64,000 nt of DNA from Polynucleobacter sp. MWH-Jannik1A5 (lineage in GTDB: Bacteria; Pseudomonadota; Gammaproteobacteria; Burkholderiales; Burkholderiaceae), in the NCBI RefSeq assembly GCF_018881795.1, contig NZ_JACVPQ010000001.1, forward strand, positions 1,640,113 to 1,704,112, read 5' to 3'. Position numbers and translations under genes: made by a program. This document shows positions 36,949-47,610 of this stretch, piece after piece. The number at the start of each line of letters is the position of its first letter. Position 1 is the first letter of the stretch. The notes under the pieces were generated by a model. The model did no database searches. It had not been told where the DNA came from and saw nothing but the letters and a program-made list of their open reading frames with translations.

Positions 36949-37710
36949 CTATTCCTTCAGCCATTCTTTGATGGCATCAAGATCACGCTTAGTATCGCTT
37001 GAGCCAGCATCTATACCGCCCGGAGTGTTGTTTAACTTAGCAATGGCTTTTTCCAGCGCTGCAATTTTGGCTTCTTGCTCAATCGTTGCATCAATCAAAC
37101 CTTTTAAGGCCATGGATACAGGGTCATCAATATTGGGTGTGATGCCATAAGCAGAGAAATACTCTTTGGTTTTACTATCAGCGCTTTGTGGCAAATCGGG
37201 ATGCAAGATGCGTGCAGGAATACCAACTGCAGTAGCACCTGCTGGAATCTCTTTGAGCACAACAGCATTCGATCCAACGCGCGCACCATCACCCACAGTG
37301 AAGCCGCCGAGCACTTTTGCGCCAGCACTCACTACAACACCTTTACCCAGTGTAGGATGGCGCTTAATACCTTTGTAAAGGGATGTACCACCTAACGTTA
37401 CGCCCTGATAGATGGTGCAATCATCGCCAATTTCAGTGGTCTCGCCAATCACAATGCCAAGGCCGTGATCGAGAAATACTCGACGACCAATCTTAGCGCC
37501 AGGATGAATTTCAATACCAGTCAAAAAGCGCGAAAACATTGAGAGTACGCGCGCGATCCATTTCAGACCGAGATTCCATAAAAAGTGAGAGATGCGATGC
37601 AACCAAACTGCATGCAGGCCTTGATAGCAAGTAATGACCTCAAGACGGTTCCGAGCAGCTGGGTCTCTGGCAATGATGGAGTCGACTTGGTCGAAGAAAG
37701 GATTTGACAT
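36949..37710 (-). CDS. cysE: Serine O-acetyltransferase
   Basis: A 253-residue left-handed beta-helix enzyme that makes O-acetylserine for cysteine synthesis. The N-terminal helical part includes YQGLHAVWLHRISHFLW. Hexapeptide repeats follow: GIEIHPGAKIGRR, DHGLGIVIGETTEIGDD, and GVTLGGTSLYKGIKRHPTLG with active-site His residues. Beyond the helix there is an extra ~75-residue tail with a likely coiled coil (EQEAKIAALEKAIAKL), longer than the E. coli C-terminus that binds CysK. It is 23 bp downstream of trmJ in the same direction. Confidence 0.94.
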   Translation of the reverse strand: MSNPFFDQVDSIIARDPAARNRLEVITCYQGLHAVWLHRISHFLWNLGLKWIARVLSMFSRFLTGIEIHPGAKIGRRVFLDHGLGIVIGETTEIGDDCTIYQGVTLGGTSLYKGIKRHPTLGKGVVVSAGAKVLGGFTVGDGARVGSNAVVLKEIPAGATAVGIPARILHPDLPQSADSKTKEYFSAYGITPNIDDPVSMALKGLIDATIEQEAKIAALEKAIAKLNNTPGGIDAGSSDTKRDLDAIKEWLKE

Positions 37711-37733
37711 GGTTTGATTTTAACGGGATGCGC

Positions 37734-38489
37734 TTATTTTCTCAGGAGCATCTGTTTTGCGATCCCTCGCAGAAGGTCTATTTCTTCCTTATGAAGACGG
37801 CTACGGGCAAATAGCGCCTGTATACGTGGCATGAGTTTCTTAGGGTTGGCGGGGTCTAAATAGCCGATTGCCTCTAATCCTTCGCGCCAGTGATCTAGCA
37901 TGGCAGCAACAGCTGCAGGGTCGGCAAAATCTGCCATTTCTTCGCGGTTGGCTAAAGAGTTGCGCCCCCCGGCATTGCGTACCAGCTTCTCTCTGAGGCC
38001 GTATGCACAGACCATGAGGGCTTGGGCAAGATTGAGGGAAGGATAGTCTGGGTTAGCGTCTAGCCAGACTCTGTGGGTACACAAAGCCAAATGGTCATTA
38101 TCTAGACCCGTTCTTTCCGGACCAAAAAGGAGGGCTACTTTTCTACCATCTTGGACTGTGTCACCAATGAGAGATCGTGCCGATTCCCAATCGATGGCAG
38201 GGGGCCCAAATTCTCGGTCGCGGCTGGTAAGACCTAAAACCAGAGTGCATCCCTCTACGGCCGAGTTTAAGGAGTCGCTCTCAATGGACTTTTCTAGAAC
38301 ATCTCTAGCGCCGCTTGCTAGGGCTATAGCATCATGATTAGTGGCTATGCCCTTGATCTTGGGATTGATCAGCCTGAGATCGCTAAAACCCATGGTTTTC
38401 AGGGCGCGAGCGGCTGATCCCACGTTGCCGGGATGGCTGGTTTCCACTAAAACCCAGCGGAGTAATTCAGAAATTTCGGTATTCATCAA
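37734..38489 (-). CDS. trmJ: tRNA (cytidine/uridine-32-2'-O)-methyltransferase
   Basis: A 251-residue SPOUT methyltransferase. The trefoil-knot motifs are LVETSHPGNVGSAARALKTMGF at the N-terminus, VALLFGPERTGLDNDHL, and PSLNLAQALMVCAYGLRE. The family methylates the 2'-O of position 32 in several tRNAs. The C-terminal helical extension (KKLMPRIQALFARSRLHKEE) is typical. It is divergent from suhB, also next to it in other proteobacteria, and leads into cysE. Confidence 0.92.
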   Translation of the reverse strand: MMNTEISELLRWVLVETSHPGNVGSAARALKTMGFSDLRLINPKIKGIATNHDAIALASGARDVLEKSIESDSLNSAVEGCTLVLGLTSRDREFGPPAIDWESARSLIGDTVQDGRKVALLFGPERTGLDNDHLALCTHRVWLDANPDYPSLNLAQALMVCAYGLREKLVRNAGGRNSLANREEMADFADPAAVAAMLDHWREGLEAIGYLDPANPKKLMPRIQALFARSRLHKEEIDLLRGIAKQMLLRK

Positions 38490-38628
38490 GGCGCTGTGGC
38501 ATGGTTAATAGGGGGTAATGGACGCTAATCGTTTAGAATCAATCTGTTAGCTTCGTATTGTCATGCAATTTACCCTAGTTGTAGGCATTACAAGGAGCTT
38601 GTTCTTATTTAATTTGTCCATCAATACT

Positions 38629-39417
38629 ATGCATCCCATGTTAAATGTGGCCGTAAAGGCCGCCCGTCGCGCTGGAACTGTCATTAATCGTGCTTCCTTA
38701 AATTTGGAGCGCTTACAGGTTGACCGTAAGCAACATAACGATTTCGTAACCGAGGTGGACAAAGCTGCAGAAGCGGCCATCATTGAAACGCTTAGCGAAG
38801 CCTATCCATCCCACGGATTTTTGGCGGAAGAAACGGGTGAGCGTAATGCTGATGCAGAAAATGTCTGGATCATTGATCCGCTAGATGGCACAACGAATTT
38901 CATTCACGGTTTTCCTCAGTACGCAGTATCGATTGCATTAGCAGTCAATGGCGTAACGCAACAAGCAGTTGTCTATGACCCAACACGTGATGAATTATTT
39001 ACAGCTACTCGTGGTGCTGGTGCTTATTTAGATCGTCGGCGTTTACGGGTTGCCACGCAAGATCGTTTAGCCAACTCTTTATTAGGCACAGGCTTTCCAT
39101 ATCGTGAAGATCAAGATTTGGAAAAGTACTTAAAAATCTTTGGTGAGATGTCACGTCAATGTGCAGGTTTGCGTCGCCCTGGCGCAGCTTCTTTAGATTT
39201 AGCATACGTAGCAGCAGGTCGTTACGATGGTTTCTTTGAGAGTGATCTCAAGCCATGGGATATGGCTGCGGGCGCCTTGCTCATTACTGAAGCAGGCGGT
39301 TTGATTGGGAACTATCGCGGTGAAGAAGGCTTTCTGAAGAGCGGTGAAGTTATGGCAGCCAATCCACGCATCTTTGCGCAGATGGTACAAACACTTTCAA
39401 AATACTCTGCTTCTTAA
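38629..39417 (+). CDS. suhB: Inositol-1-monophosphatase
   Basis: A 262-residue Mg-dependent phosphatase. Metal-site motifs are [25 protein letters not shown] and [18 protein letters not shown] 38629 ([16 protein letters not shown]) matches the family N-terminus; an upstream in-frame ATG at 38563 would add 22 unlikely hydrophobic residues. In E. coli SuhB also joins the rRNA antitermination complex. It is divergent from trmJ with a 139-bp spacer, which houses the promoters. Confidence 0.94.
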   Translation: MHPMLNVAVKAARRAGTVINRASLNLERLQVDRKQHNDFVTEVDKAAEAAIIETLSEAYPSHGFLAEETGERNADAENVWIIDPLDGTTNFIHGFPQYAVSIALAVNGVTQQAVVYDPTRDELFTATRGAGAYLDRRRLRVATQDRLANSLLGTGFPYREDQDLEKYLKIFGEMSRQCAGLRRPGAASLDLAYVAAGRYDGFFESDLKPWDMAAGALLITEAGGLIGNYRGEEGFLKSGEVMAANPRIFAQMVQTLSKYSAS

Positions 39418-39447
39418 TTAAAGAATTGAGCTGAGCAGTCGACCTGT

Positions 39448-40230
39448 TTAGTTTTTAATCAGGTCGATATAGCGAGCGCCGGCATTATCAATCAGTAGTG
39501 CACTTGCTCTAGGGCGACCGCTCTCTGGGTGATCAAGATCCCAGTCTGATAAAACCCAGCGTTGCCAATTCTGGGTACCTAGAGACTCTTCATGATGTCT
39601 TGGTGAGTGGGTATGCCCATGAATCAATTGATCGCCAGATTGATCTCTCAAAACTGCTGCACATGCTTCTCGCGTTACATCCATCTTAAGTTGATATGAG
39701 CTGGAATGCTGCGTTTGCTGATATTGGGCGTGGCTATTGCTACGAAGATGCTGAGCAATACCCTTGCGCCAATTGAGAGGCATGCTCAAGAAGATTTTTT
39801 GTATCCAAGGCTTTCTTACCCAGCCACGAAAGACTTGATAGCCAACATCTGCAGTACATAAAGCATCGCCATGGGCTAATACCCACTTTTGCGATGCGAT
39901 TTCCACAGAGCTTGGATCTTGCAATAGTGTCATGCCAGTCTTTTTAATAAAGCTTTGGCCGATTAAAAAATCACGATTGCCATGCAGATAATACGTTTTT
40001 ACTTTGGTAGAAAGATGAGCGATTGCACGCTGTACTTCTTGCTGAAATGGGGAGTGAGCAGCAGCGTCATCACCCACCCAATATTCAAATAAGTCACCCA
40101 GAATAAATACAGCCTCAACTTTTGGAGCTTCTTTTTCACAGAAGTCAAAAAAGCGTTGCGCCGTCAAGGGCATTGACGGCGTGAGGTGTAAATCTGATAT
40201 GAGCAGTGCGCTCGCGTGATGCGAAATCAT
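39448..40230 (-). CDS. lpxH: UDP-2,3-diacylglucosamine diphosphatase
   Basis: A 260-residue calcineurin-like metallophosphoesterase that hydrolyses UDP-2,3-diacylglucosamine to lipid X in lipid A synthesis, at the inner face of the inner membrane. Metal motifs are [42 protein letters not shown] and [11 protein letters not shown]. Its start overlaps the ppiB stop (ATGA, 40227-40230), giving tight coupling with the gene for a cytoplasmic cyclophilin. Confidence 0.93.
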   Translation of the reverse strand: MISHHASALLISDLHLTPSMPLTAQRFFDFCEKEAPKVEAVFILGDLFEYWVGDDAAAHSPFQQEVQRAIAHLSTKVKTYYLHGNRDFLIGQSFIKKTGMTLLQDPSSVEIASQKWVLAHGDALCTADVGYQVFRGWVRKPWIQKIFLSMPLNWRKGIAQHLRSNSHAQYQQTQHSSSYQLKMDVTREACAAVLRDQSGDQLIHGHTHSPRHHEESLGTQNWQRWVLSDWDLDHPESGRPRASALLIDNAGARYIDLIKN

Positions 40231-40730
40231 TCCTCGAGAACGGTCGCCTTCTCAATCACAACATCTTCAGTTGGCACATCCTGATGAAATCCGGAGCTAC
40301 CAGTTTTCACTTTACGAATGGTGTCTACAACATCCATGCCATCAGTGACTTTGCCAAATACGGCATAACCCCAGCCCTGAGCATTAGGAGCGGTATGGTT
40401 TAAGAAGTCGTTGTCATTCACGTTAATAAAGAATTGAGCAGTAGCAGAATGTGGGTCGCTAGTGCGAGCCATCGCCACGGTGTAGCGATCATTCTTCAAG
40501 CCATTAGTTGCTTCGTTTTCAATTTCTGCGCCAGTTGGCTTTTGTTTCATGCCAGCAGACATGCCACCACCTTGAATCATAAAGTTATCGATGACGCGAT
40601 GGAAGATAGTCCCATCGTAGTGGCCACTTTTTACATACTGCAAAAAGTTAGCAACGCTTTTAGGCGCCTTAGCAGCATCAAGGGAGAGGGTGATATCACC
40701 CTTATTAGTTTTTAAGAGTACTTTCGCCAT
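40227..40730 (-). CDS. ppiB: Cyclophilin-type peptidyl-prolyl isomerase
   Basis: A 167-residue cyclophilin without a signal peptide, so cytoplasmic. Active-site motifs are [32 protein letters not shown] and [15 protein letters not shown]. It catalyses cis-trans isomerisation of prolyl bonds. The start lies inside the preceding TPR gene (26-bp overlap), and its end overlaps lpxH by 4 bp, so the three genes form a translationally linked unit. Confidence 0.95.
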   Translation of the reverse strand: MAKVLLKTNKGDITLSLDAAKAPKSVANFLQYVKSGHYDGTIFHRVIDNFMIQGGGMSAGMKQKPTGAEIENEATNGLKNDRYTVAMARTSDPHSATAQFFINVNDNDFLNHTAPNAQGWGYAVFGKVTDGMDVVDTIRKVKTGSSGFHQDVPTEDVVIEKATVLEE

Positions 40731-41601
40731 TGTTAGATTTGCTTTCTGGAGAGTTAGTGGAAGGATTGATTGCAGGATTCACTGCGCGATTAACCGGACG
40801 TTTTGCTGGAGGCTTTAATACATCTAAGAGCGCCTTAGCGCGATTGGTGTATTGACGTTGATTCAGTGGCGCATTCTTGGCAGCGTCTTCATAGGCTTGT
40901 GCACCAAGGCGTGTATAGATTTCACCTAGATTGGCCGAAGCAATTGCATAGCTTGGTCGTAATTTGAGGGCGAGCTCTAAATAGTCTCTGGCCTCAATCC
41001 ACTGACCTTGGTTTGCCGCAATCGCTGCAAGGTTGTTATAGGGTTCTGGAAGCTCCGGAAATTGTTGTGTGATTTCAATCAAAGTCTTTTTGGCTTGATC
41101 AAATTGACGCATCTCAATTTGTAGGCGTGCTTTCACAAAACGAATTTGTACATTACGAGGAGTCTTTTTCAGATCAGTATTAATTTGCGTAACCGCATCT
41201 TGATATTTACGTGCCTTGATGAGTTTTTCTACATCTGATGGCACTGCATTCTTGCTAATGGGATCCGGTTCAATAATCAAGAAGGATAAAAACGGCACTC
41301 CCACAGTCTCAGACAATTCTGGGTTCAATGGGTCATAGCCCATGTCGGCAGAAAGTCTTGGAGGATCGGTTGGGCTATAGCCACCCAGATAGGGTTGGGG
41401 TACAGCTTGAGGGGAGCTCATTTCTTGAGTGTTTAAGGCCCGAATCTCCGAATCCGCACGCTGTTGGGCGGGTGTACTGCAGCCCGTTACAAAAGCCATA
41501 CATGCCAATGCGGCAAAAGCGGGGGTCAGGACCTTATTCAAGGTGAGGCGTGGCGCTGGGGCGTTGTGGGGCATAGGGGAAGGGGTGTGAAACGGGCTCA
41601 T
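40705..41601 (-). CDS. Tetratricopeptide-repeat lipoprotein
   Basis: A 298-residue protein. After an n-region it has a hydrophobic segment with lipobox FVTGC (cleavage before Cys41 counted from ATG 41601; ATG 41574 is an alternative start). The mature N-terminus is long and disordered-looking. TPR-like helices run from about residue 125 to 255 ([40 protein letters not shown]). The C-terminus is basic with repeated [19 protein letters not shown]. It is a probable outer-membrane lipoprotein scaffold; the partner is unknown. It is divergent from cysS, 60 bp apart. Confidence 0.8.
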   Translation of the reverse strand: MSPFHTPSPMPHNAPAPRLTLNKVLTPAFAALACMAFVTGCSTPAQQRADSEIRALNTQEMSSPQAVPQPYLGGYSPTDPPRLSADMGYDPLNPELSETVGVPFLSFLIIEPDPISKNAVPSDVEKLIKARKYQDAVTQINTDLKKTPRNVQIRFVKARLQIEMRQFDQAKKTLIEITQQFPELPEPYNNLAAIAANQGQWIEARDYLELALKLRPSYAIASANLGEIYTRLGAQAYEDAAKNAPLNQRQYTNRAKALLDVLKPPAKRPVNRAVNPAINPSTNSPESKSNNGESTLKN

Positions 41602-41661
41602 TCGATATACTCAGCGCTCAGTCTAACAAATTGGCGCTACTTGCCCCACCTTTATAGCCCT

Positions 41662-43083
41662 ATGCTGCAAATCTATAACACCCTTAGCCGTTCTAAACAG
41701 GTCTTTAAGCCCATTGTGCCGGGCAAGGTGAAGATGTACGTCTGCGGCATGACGGTTTATGACTTTTGCCATATTGGGCATGCCAGGGTCATGATTGTCT
41801 TTGACATGGTGGTTCGCTGGCTTAGGGCTAGTGGCTACGAAGTGCTTTATGTACGCAATATCACTGATATTGATGACAAGATCATTAACCGCGCGATTGA
41901 GAATGGCGAGCCCATATCCGCATTAACTAATCGCTTTATTGATGCCATGCATGCCGACTCCGATGAGTTAGGTTTAATGCATCCCGATCAAGAGCCGCGT
42001 GCTACGGATTACATCGGACAAATGCAAGGCATGATCGGCAAGCTCATTGAAAATGAATTGGCCTATCAAGCAAATGATGGCGATGTGAATTTCGCAGTGC
42101 GCTTGTTGCCACGTTACGGTCAACTATCTGGCAAAACGCTGGATGAATTAAATGCTGGTGAACGCGTAGCGATCGGTGATGGCAAGCGCGATCCACTAGA
42201 CTTTGTTTTGTGGAAAAGTGCCAAACCTGAGGAGCCCGCAGATACACGCTGGAAATCCCCTTGGGGCGAAGGCCGTCCTGGTTGGCATATCGAATGCTCT
42301 GCAATGTCTTGTGATCTATTGGGAGATCACTTTGATATTCATGGTGGCGGTGCTGACTTGCAGTTCCCGCACCACGAAAATGAAATCGCCCAAAGCGAAG
42401 GTGCTTTATATGGCAAAGACCGCAAAGAAGATGATGCTCCCTTTGTAAATTACTGGATGCATAACGGGCACATTCGGGTCAATGAAGAAAAGATGTCAAA
42501 GTCATTGGGCAACTTCTTCTTAATAAAAGATGTGCTCAAAAGTTTTGATCCGGAAGTATTGCGTTTCTTTATGTTGAAGGCGCATTACCGTAGTCCAATT
42601 AACTACAGTGACGCGCAACTCGAAGAGGCGCGCTCAGGATTAGCAAGGCTATACACCGCACTAGCTCAGAGTCCGAAGGCTCAAGCCAGCACCTTAGATG
42701 CAAATAATCCATGGGCTAAGCGCTTTGCTGACGCTATGAATGATGACTTTAATACGCCTGAAGCGATTGCAGTCTTGTTTGACTTGGCTAGTGAAGTTAA
42801 TCGTGCGCAAGGCGAAGAGAAGCAATTACTTGCTAATACATTGAAGGCTCTTGGCGCGGCATTGAATTTCTTGCAACGTGACCCTACTGCCTTCTTACAG
42901 GCGGGCTCTAAAGATCAAGATAGCCTAAGCCCTGAGCAAATTGAAGAGCAAATTGCTGCACGGGTTGCCGCTAAGCAAGCCAAAGACTTTGCTAAGGCAG
43001 ACTTGATTCGCAAAACCTTGCTAGAGCAAGGAATTGTTTTGGAAGATAAACCTGGCGGCTTAACAGAATGGCGTAGGGCTTAA
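41662..43083 (+). CDS. cysS: Cysteinyl-tRNA synthetase
   Basis: A 473-residue class I synthetase. HIGH motif: [10 protein letters not shown]; zinc ligands include [21 protein letters not shown] and the [10 protein letters not shown] helix; KMSKS loop: [15 protein letters not shown] 41662 ([13 protein letters not shown]) is the family start; the frame stays open upstream to 41464 but that extension is antisense to the TPR lipoprotein and not conserved. The stop overlaps the next gene by one base (TAATG). Confidence 0.96.
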   Translation: MLQIYNTLSRSKQVFKPIVPGKVKMYVCGMTVYDFCHIGHARVMIVFDMVVRWLRASGYEVLYVRNITDIDDKIINRAIENGEPISALTNRFIDAMHADSDELGLMHPDQEPRATDYIGQMQGMIGKLIENELAYQANDGDVNFAVRLLPRYGQLSGKTLDELNAGERVAIGDGKRDPLDFVLWKSAKPEEPADTRWKSPWGEGRPGWHIECSAMSCDLLGDHFDIHGGGADLQFPHHENEIAQSEGALYGKDRKEDDAPFVNYWMHNGHIRVNEEKMSKSLGNFFLIKDVLKSFDPEVLRFFMLKAHYRSPINYSDAQLEEARSGLARLYTALAQSPKAQASTLDANNPWAKRFADAMNDDFNTPEAIAVLFDLASEVNRAQGEEKQLLANTLKALGAALNFLQRDPTAFLQAGSKDQDSLSPEQIEEQIAARVAAKQAKDFAKADLIRKTLLEQGIVLEDKPGGLTEWRRA

Positions 43084-43763
43084 TGACAGTAGTTAAAGAA
43101 AAATCAGGTAAAGCAGTAAAAGCTGAACCGATTCTTGAAGAAGTGGCCCCAGAATATTGGGAGCAAGCTTGTAAAGAATTGATGAAGCAAGACCGCATTC
43201 TCAAGAAACTCATTCCCAAATATGGCTCGGGCTTTTTAGTCACCCGCGGCGATCCATTTAATACTTTGGCGCGAGCGATTGTTGGCCAACAGATTTCTGT
43301 AGCGGCTGCACAATCCGTTTGGAATAGGGTGGTTGCAGCTAGTAAAAAGAAAGTCACCCCGAAAAATATCCTAGCCCTCTCAGTAGAGGAGTTACGCGGT
43401 GCTGGATTGTCTGGACGCAAGGTGGAGTACATCCGCGACCTAGCAGACCACTTCGATTCCGGCCGTCTCCATGCCAATCAGTGGAAAGATATGGACGATG
43501 AGAGCGTTATTAAGGAATTAAGCTCAATTCGGGGTATTGGCCGCTGGACCGCCGAAATGTTCCTTATTTTCAATATGATCAGGCCCGATATTCTCCCTTT
43601 GGACGATGTCGGCCTCATTAAGGCCATTTCCCTCAATTACTTCAGTGGAGAGCCTGTCAGCCGCCATGAAGCCCGAGAGGTGGCTGCCAATTGGGCCCCG
43701 TGGCGTACGGTTGCCACCTGGTATATGTGGAGAAGTATCGACCCAATCCCGGTTGAATATTAA
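43083..43763 (+). CDS. DNA-3-methyladenine glycosylase II (HhH-GPD family)
   Basis: A 226-residue base-excision repair glycosylase resembling AlkA without its N-terminal extra domain. The core has AIVGQQISVAAAQSVWNRV, then LRGAGLSGRKVEYIRDLA and the helix-hairpin-helix LSSIRGIGRWTAEMFLIF, followed by the catalytic Asp in ILPLDDVGLIKAI. It removes alkylated purines. It starts at the cysS stop and is 9 bp from accA, forming cysS-glycosylase-accA-tilS. Confidence 0.9.
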   Translation: MTVVKEKSGKAVKAEPILEEVAPEYWEQACKELMKQDRILKKLIPKYGSGFLVTRGDPFNTLARAIVGQQISVAAAQSVWNRVVAASKKKVTPKNILALSVEELRGAGLSGRKVEYIRDLADHFDSGRLHANQWKDMDDESVIKELSSIRGIGRWTAEMFLIFNMIRPDILPLDDVGLIKAISLNYFSGEPVSRHEAREVAANWAPWRTVATWYMWRSIDPIPVEY

Positions 43764-43772
43764 AATCAGACT

Positions 43773-44744
43773 ATGAAAACGACTTTCCTGGATTTTGAGC
43801 AGCAAATCGCCGAATTAGAGTCAAAGATTGAAGAGCTGCGTTTTGTACAAGATGAGTCATCGGTAGATATCTCCGATGAGATCAAAACGCTCGCTGAAAA
43901 AAGTCAGCAGCTCACAAAAGATGTTTACGCCAATCTCACTCCTTGGCAGGTTTCTCAAGTGGCGCGTCATCCACAGCGTCCATACACCTTAGATTATGTT
44001 GGCGCATTATTTACGGATTTCCACGAATTACATGGTGACCGTACTTTTGCAGATGATCAATCAATCATCGGTGGCCTAGCCCGTTTTGAAAATCAACCTT
44101 GCATGGTGATTGGTCATCAAAAAGGTCGCGATACTAAAGAGCGTGCTCTGCGAAACTTTGGCATGAGCCGTCCTGAGGGCTATCGCAAAGCAATGCGCCT
44201 GATGCGCCTCGCAGAAAAGTTTGGTATTCCAGTTTTCACTTTTGTAGATACACCAGGTGCATTCCCTGGTATTGATGCAGAAGAGCGTAACCAGTCAGAA
44301 GCGATTGGCCGCAACTTATACGTACAAGCAGAGCTTGAAGTACCGATCATTGCCACAATTATTGGTGAGGGTGGTTCAGGTGGTGCATTAGCAATTGCCA
44401 TGGGTGATGTGGTCTTGATGTTGCAAAACTCTACATACTCTGTAATCTCTCCAGAAGGTTGCGCTTCTATTCTCTGGAAGACGGCGGATAAGGCTCCAGA
44501 GGCGGCTGAGCAGTTGGGCCTCACAGCACAACGCTTGAAGGCTCTGGGCCTGATTGACAAGATTGTGGCCGAACCGATTGGTGGTGCGCATCGTGATTAC
44601 GACAATATGATGAGCAATATGCGCAAAGCACTTGCGGAATCTTTAAAAACCTTTGATGGCATGAAAGTTGATGCATTACTTGATCGTCGTCATGAGCGTT
44701 TGATGAGCTATGGCAAGTTCAAGGAAATCACAGCAAAGTCCTAA
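43773..44744 (+). CDS. accA: Acetyl-CoA carboxylase carboxyltransferase subunit alpha
   Basis: A 323-residue crotonase-fold subunit that, with AccD, transfers CO2 from carboxybiotin to acetyl-CoA, the first step in fatty-acid synthesis. Key segments are [18 protein letters not shown] at the N-terminus, [31 protein letters not shown], and the oxyanion-hole [15 protein letters not shown]. The C-terminal 35 bp overlap the tilS start. Length is typical. Confidence 0.96.
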   Translation: MKTTFLDFEQQIAELESKIEELRFVQDESSVDISDEIKTLAEKSQQLTKDVYANLTPWQVSQVARHPQRPYTLDYVGALFTDFHELHGDRTFADDQSIIGGLARFENQPCMVIGHQKGRDTKERALRNFGMSRPEGYRKAMRLMRLAEKFGIPVFTFVDTPGAFPGIDAEERNQSEAIGRNLYVQAELEVPIIATIIGEGGSGGALAIAMGDVVLMLQNSTYSVISPEGCASILWKTADKAPEAAEQLGLTAQRLKALGLIDKIVAEPIGGAHRDYDNMMSNMRKALAESLKTFDGMKVDALLDRRHERLMSYGKFKEITAKS

Positions 44745-46014
44745 GTCGGAAAAACGAATTGCGGTTGCCTTAAGTGGTGGCCTCGATTCGGTTGTGTTAC
44801 TCGACACGGTTTGCAAAGCGCAAGCCAAGAACAAAACCAACTACCAAATCTTCGCATTCCATATTCATCATGGTTTACAAAAACCGGCAGATGACTGGTT
44901 AGTCTTTTGCGAGAAACTCGCTAAAAAATACAAAATCCATTTTGATTTCCGACTGCTTCATCTCAACTTAGATCAAGAGAATGGTAATGTTGAAGCAAGA
45001 GCAAGAGTAGGGCGCTATGAAGCGCTTGCCGATCTTTGTGAAGAGTATGGCATTGAAGATCTCCTCCTCGCACACCATCAAAACGATCAAGCAGAGACCG
45101 TACTCTTGCAGCTCCTTCGAGGCTCTGGCGTGGCGGGCCTATCGGGCATGCCGGCGAGTAGGGGGATTTCAGATAACCCAGGAATCACTCTCTGGCGACC
45201 ACTCTTAAATCAAAGTAGGAAAGAGCTAGAGGCTTATGCCAAAGAGCATCAGCTTAAGTGGATCGAGGATCCTAGTAATCAAGACACCAAATATCGTCGC
45301 AATGCAGTGCGCAAGAAAATTATTCCTGCGCTTGAAAAGATTCAGCCAGAAGCATTGGCCAATATGGCGCGTAGCGCAGAATTATTGAGCGAGGCACAAG
45401 TCTTACTCAATAGGCTGGCAAAGCAAGACGGCAAAAGCATCATTAGCAAAGGTCAGTTGAAGGTAGATTCGCTACTAGCACTAGCAACAATCGATTTGCC
45501 AGCGGCGAATAATGTCTTGCGCTATTGGTTGCAGACACAGCAGTTGGCTATGCCATCTCAAGAGCGTTTACAAGCATGGTGGCGCGATCTCGCTAAAGTT
45601 AAAGTGGATGCCAAACTAGAGTGGCTGCATGATGAAAGAAAAATCTACCTATGGCGCGGAATGTTGCAGCTTGCTAATTCAGAAGGGGGGCGCTGGGTTT
45701 TAAAGACATTACCAGCCAATTCCAAGCAATTGGGCTTGCCTGCCGATTGGGTTAAAAGCGCTCAGGCAAATAATCAAATTCGTCTTAGGGAGCGCCAAGG
45801 CTCGGAGAAGATTCAGATTAAAGCCAAGACTCCACGTAAAACCCTCAAAAACCTCTACCAGGAGGCCGATATCCCTCCTTGGGAGCGCCAGGCACCCTTG
45901 CTCTACATCAACGATGAATTGATCGCTGTAGCCGGTATTGGGCTTAGCTATCCTCATCTAACCACCTCTGGTCGACGTGTACTCCCAGAATGGGTGCAAA
46001 ACCCTGTAAAATAA
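44710..46014 (+). CDS. tilS: tRNA(Ile)-lysidine synthase
   Basis: A 434-residue PP-loop enzyme that converts C34 of tRNA-Ile(CAT) to lysidine. The ATP motif is [13 protein letters not shown] (about residues 18-30), with HIHHGLQ and [21 protein letters not shown] in the catalytic domain. [14 protein letters not shown] follows. The middle and C-terminal domains bind tRNA. It begins within accA, a common accA-tilS overlap, and ends 61 bp before lysC. Confidence 0.93.
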   Translation: MASSRKSQQSPKSEKRIAVALSGGLDSVVLLDTVCKAQAKNKTNYQIFAFHIHHGLQKPADDWLVFCEKLAKKYKIHFDFRLLHLNLDQENGNVEARARVGRYEALADLCEEYGIEDLLLAHHQNDQAETVLLQLLRGSGVAGLSGMPASRGISDNPGITLWRPLLNQSRKELEAYAKEHQLKWIEDPSNQDTKYRRNAVRKKIIPALEKIQPEALANMARSAELLSEAQVLLNRLAKQDGKSIISKGQLKVDSLLALATIDLPAANNVLRYWLQTQQLAMPSQERLQAWWRDLAKVKVDAKLEWLHDERKIYLWRGMLQLANSEGGRWVLKTLPANSKQLGLPADWVKSAQANNQIRLRERQGSEKIQIKAKTPRKTLKNLYQEADIPPWERQAPLLYINDELIAVAGIGLSYPHLTTSGRRVLPEWVQNPVK

Positions 46015-46075
46015 GCCCTTTTTAGACCCTCAGGGATTCATTTCCCTGTCATAGATAGTTAAATAGACGGTTTTT

Positions 46076-47326
46076 ATGGCTCTTATCGTTCATAAATATG
46101 GCGGCACCTCAATGGGCTCAACTGAGCGCATTGCGAATGTTGCTAAGCGCGTTGCTAAATGGATGCGTGCTGGCCACCAAGTGGTGGTGGTACCTTCAGC
46201 CATGTCAGGCGAAACCAATCGCTTGCTAGGCTTAGCAAAAGAAATCAATCCTGATGCAAATCCACGCGAGTTAGATCAAATTGCTTCTACAGGCGAGCAA
46301 GTGAGTTCCGGCCTATTGGCGCTGGCGCTAATGCGTGAGGGCATCGATGCAGTTAGCTATGCAGGTTGGCAAGTAACCGTGCATACCGATTCTTCTTTTA
46401 CGAAGGCACGTATCAAGAGTATTGAAAGCGAGAAGATTCTCAAGGATCTCAATGCAGGTCGCGCAGTTGTAGTTACTGGATTTCAGGGTGTTGATCCTGA
46501 TGGCAATATCACGACATTAGGTCGTGGTGGATCTGACACTTCAGCAGTAGCCATGGCAGCTGCACTCAAAGCAGATGAGTGTTTAATCTATACAGACGTT
46601 GATGGTGTTTACACTACCGACCCACGTGTTTGTGAAGATGCCCGTCGCTTAGACAAAATTACTTTTGAAGAAATGCTAGAAATGGCTAGCTTGGGTTCAA
46701 AAGTATTGCAGATTCGTTCGGTTGAGTTTGCAGGTAAGTACAAAGTTAAAACCCGGGTTCTGTCTTCTTTGACAGACCCATTGATGCCTTTAGCTGATGA
46801 GATGAGCTCAGGCACCTTGATTACATTTGAAGAGGACAGCACTATGGAAGCCGCAGTTATTTCCGGCATCGCCTTTGCGCGTGATGAAGCGAAGATTACC
46901 GTTCTTGGGGTTCCTGATCGCCCAGGTATCGCCTATCAAATCCTTGGCCCGATTGCGGATGCCAATATTGATGTGGATATCATTATTCAGAACCAATCTG
47001 TTGAAGGTAAGACTGACTTCACTTTCACAGTGCCACGTGCAGACTATCAAAAAGCATTAGATATTTTGAAGAACACTGTGCAAGCACATATTGAGGCAAA
47101 AGAAATCTCTGGTGATCCAAAGGTTTCTAAAGTTTCAGTAGTGGGTGTTGGTATGCGTTCCCACGTTGGTATTGCCAGCAAGATGTTCCGTACTTTGTCG
47201 GAAGAGGGCATCAACATCTTGATGATCTCTACTAGCGAAATCAAGATCTCAGTCGTCATTGATGAGAAATACATGGAATTGGCTGTGCGTGCCTTGCATA
47301 AGGCATTTGAGTTAGATCAGAAGTAA
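46076..47326 (+). CDS. lysC: Aspartate kinase
   Basis: A 416-residue aspartokinase, first enzyme for lysine, threonine, methionine and diaminopimelate. The kinase domain has KYGGTSMGSTERI at the N-terminus, TLGRGGSDTSAVAMAAAL and YTDVDGVYTTDPR. Two C-terminal ACT domains (from about residue 265 and 345; ITVLGVPDRPGIAYQIL, VSVVGVGMRSHVGIASKMF) provide lysine/threonine feedback. No lysine-riboswitch-like leader is visible in the 61-bp spacer. tRNA-Ser follows 70 bp downstream. Confidence 0.95.
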   Translation: MALIVHKYGGTSMGSTERIANVAKRVAKWMRAGHQVVVVPSAMSGETNRLLGLAKEINPDANPRELDQIASTGEQVSSGLLALALMREGIDAVSYAGWQVTVHTDSSFTKARIKSIESEKILKDLNAGRAVVVTGFQGVDPDGNITTLGRGGSDTSAVAMAAALKADECLIYTDVDGVYTTDPRVCEDARRLDKITFEEMLEMASLGSKVLQIRSVEFAGKYKVKTRVLSSLTDPLMPLADEMSSGTLITFEEDSTMEAAVISGIAFARDEAKITVLGVPDRPGIAYQILGPIADANIDVDIIIQNQSVEGKTDFTFTVPRADYQKALDILKNTVQAHIEAKEISGDPKVSKVSVVGVGMRSHVGIASKMFRTLSEEGINILMISTSEIKISVVIDEKYMELAVRALHKAFELDQK

Positions 47327-47396
47327 GCCAAAAGGTGCAATAAACCCCTCAGAGGCGGTTATCCGTTAAACTGTGGGGCGTTGTAGTAAGAAGTAC

Positions 47397-47491
47397 GGAG
47401 ACGTGGCCGAGCTGGTCGAAGGCACTCCCCTGCTAAGGGAGCATCGGGGCTAAAACTCTGATCGGAGGTTCGAATCCTCTCGTCTCCGCCA
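47397..47491 (+). tRNA. tRNA-Ser (GCT)
   Basis: A 95-nt class II tRNA with long variable arm. Acceptor GGAGACG pairs with CGTCTCC; the anticodon stem CTCCC/GGGAG encloses CTGCTAA with anticodon GCT at 47432-47434; the T-arm is GGAGG-TTCGAAT-CCTCT and GCCA ends the gene. Confidence 0.97.
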
Positions 47492-47502
47492 AGTACTTAA
47501 AG

Positions 47503-47527
47503 ATAAAGGGGCCTTTGGCCCCTTTAT
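47503..47527. terminator. Terminator after tRNA-Ser
   Basis: ATAAAGGGGCC (47503-47513) pairs with GGCCCCTTTAT (47517-47527) around TTT, followed by TTATTTC. The right arm plus tail is repeated exactly downstream of the next gene (48611-48630). Confidence 0.82.
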
Positions 47528-47610
47528 TTATTTCTAGCCCGTGGTTAGCACTTTTATTATCATCATTCCAAGTATCATTAATTTTTCATCCACTACAAAA
47601 AAGGATTCTT

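Noticed and set aside
41464..41661. Long N-terminal extension of cysS
   Set aside because: It is the antisense of the TPR lipoprotein start; the family N-terminus is at ATG 41662.
46015..46075. Lysine riboswitch before lysC
   Set aside because: The spacer of 61 bp is far too short for the known lysine aptamer.
47515..47610. N-terminal extension of the Bug receptor
   Set aside because: It runs through the tRNA-Ser terminator; GTG 47611 has a Shine-Dalgarno and gives a proper signal peptide.
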